Source of the DNA: an uncultured Eubacteriales bacterium
Lineage (GTDB): Bacteria; Bacillota; Clostridia; TANB77; CAG-508
Direction: 5' to 3'
DNA: 64,000 nucleotides
NCBI GenBank assembly: GCA_949294555.1
Contig: CASFHP010000005.1
Span: 1-64,000 of the forward strand
Shown piece after piece: positions 39,555-49,650 of this stretch (the stretch's first letter is position 1; every line of letters starts with the position of its first letter). The notes below the pieces were generated by a model, which was given only the letters and a program-made list of their open reading frames with translations, was not told the origin of the DNA and ran no database searches. The position numbers were made by a program, and so were the translations under genes.

Positions 39555-39776
39555 TTATTCTGCTGTAAAGTTTTCTTCTTGTACTTCTCCATTTTCGCCA
39601 TTTAACAATATTGTTATTTTCTTTTCTGCATTTTCTAACATTTTATTACATTCTTTTGAAATTTTCATTCCTTCTTCAAATTTAGCCACAGAATCATCTA
39701 AGTTTAGATTTCCGTTTTCTAATTCATTGATGATTTGTTCTAATTCTGCAATTTGTTCTTCAAAGCTTTTTTTCAT
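39555..39776 (-). CDS. xseB: Exodeoxyribonuclease VII small subunit
   Basis: 73 residues. SFEEQIAELEQIINELENG and LDDSVAKFEEGM are the two conserved helices of XseB. It pairs with XseA, which lies upstream at 40513. An anchored hypothetical gene separates the two, so the usual overlap of xseA and xseB is lost here. Confidence 0.93.
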   Translation of the reverse strand: MKKSFEEQIAELEQIINELENGNLNLDDSVAKFEEGMKISKECNKMLENAEKKITILLNGENGEVQEENFTAE

Positions 39777-39894
39777 TTTTTATTTCATTCCTTTCTAAAT
39801 TGCACAAATCTGGTTAACAGTACCAAAGCACAATTATTTTTTCGATTTTTTACATGTATGTAGCAAAATTTTTGCTTTTGCTAACAGAAATTTT

Positions 39895-40381
39895 TTATTG
39901 TTCTGTTACTGTATCTGTAGATAAATCCACACTATACCATGCCAAAACCGCGGTTGTTGCTATATCGTTTACTGATACATAATACATATTTCCATCTACA
40001 TTGGCAATATTAAAACTTACACCTTGGTCTGTTCCATATTGATTTTTTACTAGTTCAATCACTTTCTCTTCCACTGTTTGCTCATCATTTCCTGCTTCTT
40101 GTTCTTCTGTTCCAACATAGTCACTATTAATTTCTTCTTCAGTTACATTTGGTTCTATCGTTGGTGTAATGACTTCATTTGCTGTATTTTCTGTATTTGT
40201 TTCATTTTCTGTTTCTATGTTATTTTCTGTTGTTGCATTTAAGTCAATTTCATTGATAACATTATGGTTTTCATTACCGTGTGTCTCTCTGTCGATTATA
40301 TACACTATAGCAAGCCATTCCTATCATAGCAACTAATAATATGATCGTGATTATCATTAGTACTTTTTCTTTTATTCCCAT
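39895..40381 (-). CDS. Small membrane-anchored acidic protein, frameshifted
   Basis: ATG 40381, with AAGGAG ten bases upstream, opens MGIKEKVLMIITIILLVAMI, a single N-terminal membrane helix. The frame stops at 40270 or so, but continues in the next frame from GNENHNVINE through a Thr/Glu-rich linker to a small folded end (VEEKVIELVKNQYGTDQGVS ... AWYSVDLSTDTVTEQ). Dropping one base at about 40279 (ACA-C-GGT) joins the two halves into about 161 residues. The function is unknown. It is located between xseA and xseB. Confidence 0.62.
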
Positions 40382-40397
40382 TGTTTTTATTCTCCTT

Positions 40398-40481
40398 TAT
40401 TCTTAATGTTTTCTCTTTACTTATTGTATGAAGACCTATTCTTAATGTTTTCTCTTTACTTATTGTATGAAGACCTATTCT
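40398..40481. repeat. 39-bp tandem direct repeat, 2.15 copies
   Basis: TATTCTTAATGTTTTCTCTT and the next 19 bases occur at 40398-40436 and 40437-40475, then six more bases match. It lies between xseA and the anchored protein. Spurious frames run through it. Confidence 0.85.
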
Positions 40482-40512
40482 CAAATTTTTGTATACAACA
40501 AGGTTACAATTT

Positions 40513-41706
40513 TTAAATGATTTTTGCCTGTTTCTCTCCATCTTTTAGTCTGATAGAAATTTCATCTTCTGTTTTTAAATCTGCTACACTTTTTATAATT
40601 TTTCCTTCTTTTTCCACAATTGAATATCCTCTAGTTAAAGTCTTTAGTGGACTTAATGTATCTAATTTAGATACCAATTCAATATATTTATTTTTATTTT
40701 TCTCTTTTACTTTATTTATTAAATTTTCTAATTGTTTTACATATGTATCAATTTTGATATAATTTTCATTAATTCTTCTTGTTGGTTCTTTAAATACTGA
40801 ACTTGACATGCACTTTTCATATCGAAGTTTCATAATTTCCAATTTTTTTGTTAATGCCATTTTTAATCGATTTTGATATGTATTGATTTTTTGTTTTACT
40901 TCATAAATATCTGGCACAGCTAATTCTGCTGCTGCAGAAGGTGTTGGTGCTCGTAAGTCTGCTACAAAATCAGATATTGAAAAATCAGTTTCATGCCCTA
41001 CTGCTGATATAATTGGAATGTTAGAATTATATATACTATTAGCCACTACTTCTTCATTAAATGGCCATAAATCTTCTAGTGAACCTCCACCTCTCGCCAA
41101 GATTAGGACATCTGCTAATTGATTTTTATTCATATATTCAATACCATTAGCAATTTTTTCAGCTGCCCCTTCTCCTTGAACAGGTACTGGTAAAAGTCTA
41201 ATATATACATTTGGATTTCTTCTTGTAGATACATTAATAATGTCTCTAATAACTGAGCCTGTTTGAGAGGTTAATACTCCTACTACTTTTGGAAACATTG
41301 GTATCTTTTGTTTATGGCTTTCGTCAAATAATCCTTTTTTCTCTAATTCTTCTTTTAATTTTTGATATTTGGTATACAAATCTCCTAATCCATCTTGTTC
41401 CATAGCTTTTGCATAAATTTGATATACACCATCTCTTTCAAAAACAGATACTGCTCCGAAAATATATACTTTCATTCCGTCTTTAGGTTCAAAATTTAAT
41501 TTTTGGGCATATGACTTAAACATGATACATTTGATTAATGAATTTTCATCTTTTAAAGTGAAATATAAATGTCCTGTATAATGATGTTTAAAATTTGATA
41601 TTTCACCTTTTACAATGATATTGCTTAAATTTTCATCTTCTGCTATTTTATTTTTTATATATTTGTTTAAATCTGTTACACTTACTGCTAATTCTGCATA
41701 TTTCAT
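40513..41706 (-). CDS. xseA: Exodeoxyribonuclease VII large subunit
   Basis: 397 residues. An N-terminal OB fold (about 1-100: VKGEISNFKHHYTGHLYFTLKDE) is followed by the catalytic core with VGVLTSQTGSVIRDI, ILARGGGSLEDLWPFNEE and ISAVGHETDFSISDFVADLRAPTPSAAAE, all classic XseA blocks, and then a coiled-coil that binds XseB. It degrades single-stranded DNA from both ends. It follows nusB in the common Firmicutes order nusB-xseA-xseB. Confidence 0.96.
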   Translation of the reverse strand: MKYAELAVSVTDLNKYIKNKIAEDENLSNIIVKGEISNFKHHYTGHLYFTLKDENSLIKCIMFKSYAQKLNFEPKDGMKVYIFGAVSVFERDGVYQIYAKAMEQDGLGDLYTKYQKLKEELEKKGLFDESHKQKIPMFPKVVGVLTSQTGSVIRDIINVSTRRNPNVYIRLLPVPVQGEGAAEKIANGIEYMNKNQLADVLILARGGGSLEDLWPFNEEVVANSIYNSNIPIISAVGHETDFSISDFVADLRAPTPSAAAELAVPDIYEVKQKINTYQNRLKMALTKKLEIMKLRYEKCMSSSVFKEPTRRINENYIKIDTYVKQLENLINKVKEKNKNKYIELVSKLDTLSPLKTLTRGYSIVEKEGKIIKSVADLKTEDEISIRLKDGEKQAKII

Positions 41707-41774
41707 ATCATACTTCCTTTATACTTAAACTAGGGATATTTTATTTTTTCTAATAAAACTATCCCTGCCTTTTT

Positions 41775-42176
41775 CTACTTGTTGACAATACTTGCCAATA
41801 TTCCATTTACAAAGTTTTTTGATGAATCTTCTCCATATTTTTTCGCTAATTCTACTGCTTCATTAATAACTACCTTAAATGGTATATCTTTATATTGAAT
41901 TTCATAGATAGCCAATTTTAATATAGATAAATCAATTTTAGAAATTCTTTCAATCTTCCAATCAGATTTTAAATTTTTTTCAATTTCTCCTACAATTTCT
42001 TTTTTGTGTGCTTCTATTCCGAAAACAGCGTCTTCTATATATTCTTTTGCTTCTTTATTTTCTATGTTCTCACTTTCAAAATATAAATCAATTTGTTCTT
42101 GTAGGCTATCATATTTTTGTAATTCTAAACTATATATTAATTGAAATGCTTTTTCTCTTATAGCTGTTCTATTCAT
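41775..42176 (-). CDS. nusB: Transcription antitermination factor NusB
   Basis: 133 residues, all-helical. It starts [18 protein letters not shown] and ends [20 protein letters not shown], the two best-conserved parts of NusB. It binds boxA RNA with NusE (S10) for rRNA antitermination. Its place after the Asp23 group and before xseA matches many Firmicutes. Confidence 0.95.
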   Translation of the reverse strand: MNRTAIREKAFQLIYSLELQKYDSLQEQIDLYFESENIENKEAKEYIEDAVFGIEAHKKEIVGEIEKNLKSDWKIERISKIDLSILKLAIYEIQYKDIPFKVVINEAVELAKKYGEDSSKNFVNGILASIVNK

Positions 42177-42277
42177 TTTTTTATTTTGTTCCTTTCTTAC
42201 ATTACAAATCTAGTCAAAAAAGAATGAATTTATTAAACATCACGAAAACCTTTCTCTGCATTCTTTTTCTTTTAAGA

Positions 42278-42481
42278 CTACATTTTATCAATAAAACTTT
42301 TTAACTTTGTTTTTACATCTTCTTTATTTCTTTGTACATAATTGCCAATAAAAGCACCTAAAAATAGTACGACAATTGCCAAAATTAGTTTATCTAGTCC
42401 TGTTATTAAAATTAAAATTGCTATAATAACACCAATAATCGCACCTTTGAATTGATTCCAAAAATCTTTAAAACTGTTCAT
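42278..42481 (-). CDS. DUF2273 small membrane protein
   Basis: 67 residues from ATG 42481. FWNQFKGAIIGVIIAILILI is the first of two hydrophobic hairpin helices (about residues 10-50), followed by a basic tail. DUF2273 proteins occur next to Asp23 and AmaP and are thought to help anchor Asp23-family proteins to the membrane, as here. Confidence 0.82.
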   Translation of the reverse strand: MNSFKDFWNQFKGAIIGVIIAILILITGLDKLILAIVVLFLGAFIGNYVQRNKEDVKTKLKSFIDKM

Positions 42482-42538
42482 AATTTTCACAACCTTTCCA
42501 ATCTCAAATCCGTTTTTAACCTCTATATATGCTATCTC

Positions 42539-43090
42539 CTATGCTTCTTCTGGCTTTTCAGCAACTTTCTTTACTGTAATATTGACTTCATTTACTTCTA
42601 AATCTGTTGCTTTTTTAATTTTATCTTTAATACTTGTTTGAAGTTTTGCAGATAAATCTTTAATTACTGCGTCTGAACTTACTACTAAATTTGCATATAC
42701 TTTTACATTATTGTCTTTATCTAACTCTACTCTTGTTATTACATCTTGTGTACTTTCAAATCCTTTAGCTACTGAATTTACTAAGTTTTCAATTGTTTCT
42801 TTAGAAATCATTAATTTACCACTTTCATTTTCTAATAAGACACCTTGTCTTTCTTTGATTTGCTCTTTTGATGTTGAATCAAAGAAAATACATTTAACAG
42901 AAAGTAGTATAAATACCACACTCACACCTAACACGATTTTTCCAGAAACATCTCCTGTTAATATATTATGAATAATTTCTCCTACTAGTTCTGCGTCTAA
43001 CCAATTAAATACTAGTAAACACGCTAAAATCGCTAATATTAGCATAACATAAGAATATATAATTAGTGTAATTTTTTCTAAAATTTTCAT
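42539..43090 (-). CDS. AmaP-like Asp23 membrane anchor
   Basis: 183 residues from ATG 43090 (GAGGAG eight bases upstream). Two membrane helices (about 6-27 and 53-73) are followed by a cytoplasmic Asp23-like domain with MISKETIENLVNSVAKGFES and a repeated VKVYANLVVSSDA strand pattern. AmaP tethers Asp23 to the membrane and is linked to envelope stress in staphylococci. It is the middle gene of the Asp23-AmaP-DUF2273 set. Confidence 0.86.
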   Translation of the reverse strand: MKILEKITLIIYSYVMLILAILACLLVFNWLDAELVGEIIHNILTGDVSGKIVLGVSVVFILLSVKCIFFDSTSKEQIKERQGVLLENESGKLMISKETIENLVNSVAKGFESTQDVITRVELDKDNNVKVYANLVVSSDAVIKDLSAKLQTSIKDKIKKATDLEVNEVNITVKKVAEKPEEA

Positions 43091-43195
43091 TTTCATCTTC
43101 TCCTCTATTTTTTAATTTTCTTTTCACATATTTATTTTTTATTGGATAAAAATTTGTATCTTATCTTTATTTTTTTATATTATCTTTCTCATATT

Positions 43196-43660
43196 TTAGT
43201 TTTCTTCTGAATTTTCTGTATCATTTTCTTCTGATTTATCTTCTTCTTTTTCGTTCATAACAGCGTCTGTATTAACCCCTTGAACATGAACATTAACTTC
43301 TTCTACTTTTAATCCTGTCATATTTTCAACAGATTTCTTTACTCTATTTTGTATTTCAAATGCGACATCTGGAATTCTTGAACCATATTCTACAATAATA
43401 TTGACATCTATCTTAGCTGTATTTTCATCAATATCTACTTTAATTCCTTTTGCTAAGTTCTTCTTTCCACTTAATACTTCTGTAATTCCGCCAGCAAATC
43501 CGCCAGACATTCCAGAAACACCTTGTACTTCTGAAACAGCAACACCTGCTATTACGGCTACAACATCACTTGAAATTTGTATTCCTTCATTTTCTGTTTT
43601 TATTTCTTCATCTAATTCTACAACTTCCCCATTTTCAACGTTTTTGTTTTCTTCTTCCAT
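43196..43660 (-). CDS. Asp23/Gls24-family envelope stress protein
   Basis: 154 residues. An AGGAGG seven bases before ATG 43660 fixes the start. The acidic N-terminal tail is followed by the Asp23 domain (IQISSDVVAVIAGVAVSEV ... VDIDENTAKIDVNIIVEYG ... VKKSVENMTGLKVEEVNVHV) and an acidic Glu/Ser tail. These abundant proteins coat the membrane through AmaP. Genetic order Asp23-AmaP-DUF2273-nusB is conserved in many Clostridia. Confidence 0.93.
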   Translation of the reverse strand: MEEENKNVENGEVVELDEEIKTENEGIQISSDVVAVIAGVAVSEVQGVSGMSGGFAGGITEVLSGKKNLAKGIKVDIDENTAKIDVNIIVEYGSRIPDVAFEIQNRVKKSVENMTGLKVEEVNVHVQGVNTDAVMNEKEEDKSEENDTENSEEN

Positions 43661-43696
43661 AACATTTCCTCCTATCTTTTTTGTGTGCAACATTAT

Positions 43697-43749
43697 CTTT
43701 TTTCTTTATAAAGAAAAAAGATATACTTAAAATTCTATATAAGTATATC
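43697..43749. terminator. Double hairpin after fmt
   Basis: CTTTTTTCTTTATAAAGAAA palindrome (43697-43719), then GATATACTT/AAGTATATC stem (43720-43749). It separates fmt from the Asp23 group. Confidence 0.65.
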
Positions 43750-43786
43750 AATTTTTTACCAATTTTACAACCATTTTTATCAACTT

Positions 43787-44743
43787 CTATTCAAAAACCT
43801 CAAATTCTTCTATTGGATTTCCTCTTAAATAGTCTTGAATTTTCATTCTTTTGGCATTTTCTCCTTGTATTTCTAAAACTTTTAAAATACCATCCTTGCA
43901 TTTGATAAATATACCATCTCTTGGGTCAGATACAATCACTGTACCATTTCTTAGAAAGTCCATATTCTCTGCATATATTTCATTTTTTCCTGCCACTGCT
44001 ACTTTCCAAAATTTTATCTTTTTATCATTTAGAAACGTATATGCTCCCATGATTGGATTTAAGCCTCTAACCAAATTTTTAATTTCCTCAGCTGTTTTTT
44101 TATTCCAATCAATTTTAGCCATATCTTTTGATAACATTGGTGCAACTGTAAAATCTTCTCCTTGTTTTTCTCTTGGAGCTGTTCCTTTTTCAATTTGTTT
44201 TAATGTTTCAACCAATAACTTTCCGCCAATCTCTTTTAATCTATCCCATAATTCTCCTGTTGTCTCATCTTCGCCAATCTCTACTTCTTGTTTTAATATC
44301 ATATCCCCTGTATCCATACCAATATCCATATACATAGTTGTAACACCTGTTGTTTTATCTCCATTTAAAACAGCCCATTGAACAGGTGCTGCACCTCTAT
44401 ATTTTGGTAGTAATGAAGCATGAACATTAATACAACCATATGGTGGAATATCTAAAATTTCTTTTGGTAATAGCTTTCCATAAGCTACAACACAAATAAC
44501 ATCAGGGTTTAATGCCTTTAATTCGTTTATAAATTCCTCATTATTGTTTACTTTTTCTGGTTGAAAAATTTTTAAGTTCTTTTCCATAGCAAATTCTTTA
44601 ACAGGACTTGGAAGCATTTTCATTCCTCTTCCCTTTGGTCTGTCTGGATTTGTTACTATACCTATAATTTCATGACCTGCCTCATAGGTTGCTTTTAAAC
44701 TTTCCTCTGCAAAATCTGGTGTTCCCATAAATACTATTTTCAT
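43787..44743 (-). CDS. fmt: Methionyl-tRNA formyltransferase
   Basis: 318 residues. It formylates Met-tRNA for initiation. Blocks seen: MKIVFMGTPDFAEESL at the start, NVHASLLPKYRGAAPVQWA (about 108-126, with the catalytic Asn-His), GDTTTGVTTM-like GDKTTGVTTMYMD, and the C-terminal OB fold. It starts 11 bp after def, and def starts soon after priA, giving priA-def-fmt as in B. subtilis. Confidence 0.97.
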   Translation of the reverse strand: MKIVFMGTPDFAEESLKATYEAGHEIIGIVTNPDRPKGRGMKMLPSPVKEFAMEKNLKIFQPEKVNNNEEFINELKALNPDVICVVAYGKLLPKEILDIPPYGCINVHASLLPKYRGAAPVQWAVLNGDKTTGVTTMYMDIGMDTGDMILKQEVEIGEDETTGELWDRLKEIGGKLLVETLKQIEKGTAPREKQGEDFTVAPMLSKDMAKIDWNKKTAEEIKNLVRGLNPIMGAYTFLNDKKIKFWKVAVAGKNEIYAENMDFLRNGTVIVSDPRDGIFIKCKDGILKVLEIQGENAKRMKIQDYLRGNPIEEFEVFE

Positions 44744-44754
44744 ATTTTTTCTCC

Positions 44755-45243
44755 TTAATTTTTTTCTGGTTCAATATACTCTAACGTTCCTGGAACAATT
44801 TTGTCTATAAACAATTCTCCCTCTAGGTGATCTAGTTCATGTGAAATAGCTTGTGCTAATAATTCTTTTGCCTTTACTCTCATTCGTTTTCCTTCTCTAT
44901 CTGTATATTCTGCAACAACCTCTGCTGGCCTAATTACTTTTGCAAATTCATTTGGAAAACTTAAACATCCTTCTTCTACTTCTTGTTCTCCTTTTGTTTT
45001 TATAATAATCGGATTAATTAACACGATTGGTCCATGGTCATCATATAGGTCTATAACAACTATTCTTTTTAATACCCCTACCTGAACCGCTGCTAGTCCC
45101 ACACCATTATATTTGTGCATGGTCTCTATCATATCATCTATTAAAGATTGGATTTTTTCGCTTGCGATTTCTTCTTCTGGAACTTCTCTTGATTTTTTCT
45201 TTAATATTTCGTCTCCTTGATATCTTAAATTTCTGATTGCCAT
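44755..45243 (-). CDS. def: Peptide deformylase
   Basis: 162 residues. All three metal motifs are intact: GVGLAAVQVG (motif I, about residue 45), EGCLSFP (motif II with the Cys ligand, about 90), and ISHELDHLEG (motif III, HExDH). It removes the formyl group from new proteins. A REP-like half-site and 120 bp separate it from priA. Confidence 0.97.
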   Translation of the reverse strand: MAIRNLRYQGDEILKKKSREVPEEEIASEKIQSLIDDMIETMHKYNGVGLAAVQVGVLKRIVVIDLYDDHGPIVLINPIIIKTKGEQEVEEGCLSFPNEFAKVIRPAEVVAEYTDREGKRMRVKAKELLAQAISHELDHLEGELFIDKIVPGTLEYIEPEKN

Positions 45244-45331
45244 TATTTTTCCACCTTTCTTGCTATTTGTTTTGAATCTATATTTTAATATTAACTCATT
45301 TTATTATTTTAAAATATTATAAATTCAACTG

Positions 45332-45372
45332 AAATGATAATTTTTTCTCCGTCCCCAAATCATCAACTCATA
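45332..45372. repeat. REP-like half element at the priA stop
   Basis: ATGATAATTTTTTCTCCGTC and CCCAAATCATCA match the right arm of the big palindrome at 63766-63803 closely. Here only one arm is present. It overlaps the priA stop codon. Confidence 0.6.
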
Positions 45373-47756
45373 TTATTTGGATTAACATCAATTGAAATTC
45401 TTGTATCTTTTATGTTTTCTTGATATATTTCTTTTAAACATGCATTTAGAATTTCGTTTGCCTTTTCTGTCATGTTTCCTTTTATAATAATTCTCCAGCG
45501 ATAACGATTTTGAATTTTATCAATTGGGCAAGGCATTGGTCTTAGCACTTTAAATTCTTCCTTGTTTAATCGTTGTTCTAAATATTGATATATTTTGCTA
45601 GATACATTTTTGATTTCTGTTTCTTGATAACTATTCAATCCAATTAATATTATATCGCAAAAAGGGGGATATTTCAACTGTTTTCTAAGTTCAATTTCTG
45701 TTTCATAAAATAAATTGTAATTTTGCTTTTGGGCGCAAATAATGCTAAAATTGTCTGGATTATATGTTTGAATAACCACTTTTCCTGGTAGATTTTCCCT
45801 ACCTGCTCTTCCTGCTACTTGTGTTAAAATCTGGAAAGTTCTTTCATTTGCTCTGTAATCATCAATATTTAAAGAACTATCTGCTGCAATAACCCCTACC
45901 AATGTTACATTTGGAAAATGATGTCCTTTTACAACCATTTGTGTTCCAATTAAAATATCTATGTTTTCATTTTTAAATTTGTTTAAAATTTCTTCGTGTG
46001 AATTCTTTTTTGTTACTGTGTCAATATCCATTCTAATTGTTGAAGCATTTGGAAATTGCTTATGTATTTCTTGCTCTAGTTTTTGTGTACCTGTTCCGAA
46101 ATATCGAATTTTATCACTATGACATTCTGGACAAACTGTTACAATATTTTCTTCATGTCCACAATAATGGCATTTTAATTTTCTTTCATAACTATGATAT
46201 GTCATACTGATATTGCAATGTGGACATTTTACTGTATATCCACAGTTTCTACACATGATAAATGTTGAGTACCCTCTTCTATTTAAGAACAATATGGTTT
46301 GTCTTTTTTGTTTCAAATTTTCTTCAATGCTATTATATAATTCCAAACTTAGCATTGAACGATTTCCATTTGCCAATTCTTGTTTTAAGTCGATAATCTC
46401 AACTTTTGGTAGTGAAGATTTGTTGGCTCTTTTCGTTAATTCTAGCAAGGTAATTTTGCTTTCTGTTTCTTGATTTTGTCTGTCTGTTATTTCTTTATCT
46501 GAAATAGCTTTTGTACTATCTTTTGCATCATTCTCAAATTGCCTTTCATAATCTTCTGTTCGTATATTTATTTCATATTCAAATTCTGTATTTTTCTGTA
46601 AATTATGCGAAATTAATTTTTCTTGTGTTTTATAAAATGTTACAATGTCTGGCGTTGCACTTCCTAGTAACAAAGGTGCCTGATTTTCTTTTGCTAAGAT
46701 TTTTGCAATTTCTTTGGCATTGTATCTTGGATTGGTTTCAGACTTATATGAACTATCATGTTCTTCGTCTATAATGATAATCCCAATATTTTCAATAGGT
46801 GCAAATATAGCAGATCTTGCACCTATTACAATTCTAGCCTTTTTTTCTCGAATTCTCTCCCACTCATCATGTCTTTCTCCAATCGATAATTTACTATGTA
46901 AGATAGCAATTTCTTCTTTTCCAAAACGAGAGATAAATCTATCTAACATCTGTGGGGTTAAAGATATTTCTGGCACTAATACAATCGCATTTTTACCTAT
47001 GTTTAAGACTTTTTCAATTAACTGTAAATAGACTTCTGTTTTTCCAGAACCTGTCACACCATATAGCAAAAATTGTTCATATCTTTTTTGGTCGATTGCT
47101 TCTTCTACGTGCTTAAATGCCTTTTCTTGCTCGTCTGTTAAATTTAGTTTATATGTTTTTTCACAATTTCTCCCCAACAGTGGATTACGTTCAACCTTTT
47201 TTTCTATAATCTCTAAATATCCGTTTTTCACTAAAGTATTTACAATGGCTCTTGAACAATCTGTGAACATTTCAATTTCTGGTACAGTTGCTCCTTCATT
47301 GTCTTTAATAAAGTTTAATAATTTTTTATGCTTTTCTGATTTAATTTTTCCTGTTTCAATTTCAAATTCAATCTCTTCTATCTCTTTTTTTAAGTACACA
47401 CAATTAATGGTCTTATCTTGAATCCTTTTTTCTTTATTTTTATTTCTTGTACCTGGTGTTAACATCAATTTAATACAATCAGATACATTACAAAAATATC
47501 GCTTTGCCATCCATTTAGCTAGTGCAATCTGTTTATCTGTCAAATTTTCTTCAAGTTTTGCAATGTCTTTTACTTCAAATTGTGATTTTTCTTTCATTCC
47601 TACAACAAAGGCTTCTGTTAATTTTCCGCCATTGCCAAAAGGAACTAACACTTTACTTCCTATAAGTATTAGTTCTTCTAATTCCTTTGGTATATTGTAG
47701 TCAAAGGTTCTATTTAGTTTTTTTGCTCCTCTATTAATAATGACTTCTGCTACCAT
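45363..47756 (-). CDS. priA: Primosomal replication helicase PriA
   Basis: 797 residues. An N-terminal DNA-binding domain (about 1-100) and winged helix precede the helicase, with Walker A YGVTGSGKTE (about 235), DEEH box IIIDEEHD, and the two zinc sites CRNCGYTVKCPHC and CHYCGHE...CPECHS (about 500-550). The late motif GRAGR follows. PriA reloads the replisome at stalled forks. An insert of about 40 residues (SDKEITDRQNQETESKITLLEL region) between helicase lobes is longer than usual. Confidence 0.96.
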   Translation of the reverse strand: MVAEVIINRGAKKLNRTFDYNIPKELEELILIGSKVLVPFGNGGKLTEAFVVGMKEKSQFEVKDIAKLEENLTDKQIALAKWMAKRYFCNVSDCIKLMLTPGTRNKNKEKRIQDKTINCVYLKKEIEEIEFEIETGKIKSEKHKKLLNFIKDNEGATVPEIEMFTDCSRAIVNTLVKNGYLEIIEKKVERNPLLGRNCEKTYKLNLTDEQEKAFKHVEEAIDQKRYEQFLLYGVTGSGKTEVYLQLIEKVLNIGKNAIVLVPEISLTPQMLDRFISRFGKEEIAILHSKLSIGERHDEWERIREKKARIVIGARSAIFAPIENIGIIIIDEEHDSSYKSETNPRYNAKEIAKILAKENQAPLLLGSATPDIVTFYKTQEKLISHNLQKNTEFEYEINIRTEDYERQFENDAKDSTKAISDKEITDRQNQETESKITLLELTKRANKSSLPKVEIIDLKQELANGNRSMLSLELYNSIEENLKQKRQTILFLNRRGYSTFIMCRNCGYTVKCPHCNISMTYHSYERKLKCHYCGHEENIVTVCPECHSDKIRYFGTGTQKLEQEIHKQFPNASTIRMDIDTVTKKNSHEEILNKFKNENIDILIGTQMVVKGHHFPNVTLVGVIAADSSLNIDDYRANERTFQILTQVAGRAGRENLPGKVVIQTYNPDNFSIICAQKQNYNLFYETEIELRKQLKYPPFCDIILIGLNSYQETEIKNVSSKIYQYLEQRLNKEEFKVLRPMPCPIDKIQNRYRWRIIIKGNMTEKANEILNACLKEIYQENIKDTRISIDVNPNNMS

Positions 47757-47869
47757 TTACTTCTCCTTTTCACTAGGACAAGTATATCAAATTTTTTTTG
47801 TTTAAACAAGAAAAACTGTGTAATTCAAAAAATAAAATTTTGAACGTAAATTCATAAAGTAACTTGTTT

Positions 47870-49630
47870 TTATCCAAATGATGGATAGCTATCTTCTTCT
47901 AGTATCCAATTTTTCCAACCAGTATTTTCTCCAATATTATTATTTAGCATATTACAAAAACTTTCACTTTTCATATAAGATATATCATAACTTTCAATCT
48001 GCTCTTCTTCTGTACAATTTCCTTCATAAATTGCCTTATTTGCTGATGAAGTTAAATAATATGTATTTTTTATAGATGATGTAACCGTTGTTCTAGAATC
48101 TGAACCTGTAAGTTTTCCTATAATTCCTCCATTATATTTTCCTTGTATTTGACCTACTGAATAACAATTCTCTATATTTAAATTTATACTTAAGGAAACT
48201 AATCCCTGTACTCCTAAAATTCCTCCACAATAATTTTGACTTACAATGTTTCCTGTATTATAGCAATTATATATATTTAGTATTCTATCTGTTGTATAAG
48301 ATACACCAATATATTCGCCAACAATTCCTCCTGCATATCCAATACTCTCTTCTCCAATAATTGCTTCATTTACACAATTAATTATATTGATTGTTTCACC
48401 TCTATGCTTTCCTAAAATCCCCCCACTTGTATAATTTCCTATTGAATGAATTCTTCCTGTATTTGAACAATTTTTTATTTCTATACTTTCTCCTGTTCCT
48501 ACTATTCCTCCACATATATAATTTCCATATATCTCACCTGCATTATAACAATCTTGAATTGTACCACTACCATACGCTATGATCCCCCCTGCACCTCCAT
48601 ATTGATAATCAACGGATTCTATATATATTTTTCCATAATTTTCACAATCCTGTACACTAACATTATTGTTTGCCCAAGCACATATGCCTCCTACCATTAT
48701 TTTTCCTTTAATATTGGCATAATTTTTACAATTTATAATTGTCATTCCTCTGCTCACATTGTCTCCAGATATAATTCCAGCAGCACGGTTTGTTGAACAA
48801 ATTTCTCCTGAAATGCTTAAGTTTTTTATTACTGTACTGCTATTTCCTGCTATTATGAAACCTGCCGTTCCTTCTTTATTTATATATATATTCTTTATTT
48901 CATGATATTCATTATTAAATTTACCATCTAATGTACCATAAAAATATAGTATAGGTCTAAATCCCGTTCCTGTTGTCATTTCATTCATTAAGGTATTTCC
49001 ATCATTATCATTTCCATTAAGATCCCCATAATCTCTTCTTTCACTATCTGCATAAGATAATTTTGATTTAAAATTTAGTGTCGTACATAATTTGATACAT
49101 GAACTCGCATATTTACTATAATTTTGTGTCCATTCTACTAAATCCTCTATACACCATATCTGATATGCTGTTTTTTCCGTTTGCCCATCTAATGTTTCTC
49201 CATCTTTTCCAACCGTAATATCTCCAGGATATTTGTCTTCTATATATTCTTGGACTTCACCTACATTTCCATCCTTGTCTACTGTATAGTATCGGTTGGT
49301 ATCAATAAAAAGAACTTCAAACTCATTTTCAATATCGGTTGCATCCGTCTTTCCTTCTCCTGTTTCTTTATCTAATTGTGCTTGTAATTCATTTTCTTCT
49401 ATATTTCCATATTTGTTATTACCCATTGCTTGTAATACTGCTTTTTCTACGATTTCTTTTTCATTAGCAATTTCCGATTCTTCTTTTGCTTTTCCTGCAT
49501 TTCCTATAATCCCATTATCTCCTGTTATTGCACTTATCGTAATTCCTGCTAAGATTAATATTATGATAATTGTGATTATTAATGCAATTAACGTTATTCC
49601 TTTGTTTCTTTTTTGCTCTTTTGTTCTCAT
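47870..49630 (-). CDS. Surface protein with pilin-like anchor and GLUG-like repeats
   Basis: 586 residues. GGAGG six bases before ATG 49630 fixes the start. The leader MRTKEQKRNK is followed by GITLIALIITIIIILILAGI, then the same charged module (DNGIIGNAGKAKEESEIANE...) seen in the LRR proteins at 4639 and 10249. The outer part has about eight GLUG-like repeats (NCxNxGxI ... GGIVG), a beta-helix type often found in adhesins. So the anchor is shared but the ectodomain differs. The start codon lies 20 bp from a probable invertible promoter. Confidence 0.85.
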   Translation of the reverse strand: MRTKEQKRNKGITLIALIITIIIILILAGITISAITGDNGIIGNAGKAKEESEIANEKEIVEKAVLQAMGNNKYGNIEENELQAQLDKETGEGKTDATDIENEFEVLFIDTNRYYTVDKDGNVGEVQEYIEDKYPGDITVGKDGETLDGQTEKTAYQIWCIEDLVEWTQNYSKYASSCIKLCTTLNFKSKLSYADSERRDYGDLNGNDNDGNTLMNEMTTGTGFRPILYFYGTLDGKFNNEYHEIKNIYINKEGTAGFIIAGNSSTVIKNLSISGEICSTNRAAGIISGDNVSRGMTIINCKNYANIKGKIMVGGICAWANNNVSVQDCENYGKIYIESVDYQYGGAGGIIAYGSGTIQDCYNAGEIYGNYICGGIVGTGESIEIKNCSNTGRIHSIGNYTSGGILGKHRGETINIINCVNEAIIGEESIGYAGGIVGEYIGVSYTTDRILNIYNCYNTGNIVSQNYCGGILGVQGLVSLSINLNIENCYSVGQIQGKYNGGIIGKLTGSDSRTTVTSSIKNTYYLTSSANKAIYEGNCTEEEQIESYDISYMKSESFCNMLNNNIGENTGWKNWILEEDSYPSFG

Positions 49631-49650
49631 GATATTCCTCCTTCTTTAAT

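Noticed and set aside
40305..40541. 78-codon minus-strand frame with internal repeats
   Set aside because: It only reads through the 39-bp tandem DNA repeat and overlaps the start of a better-supported gene.
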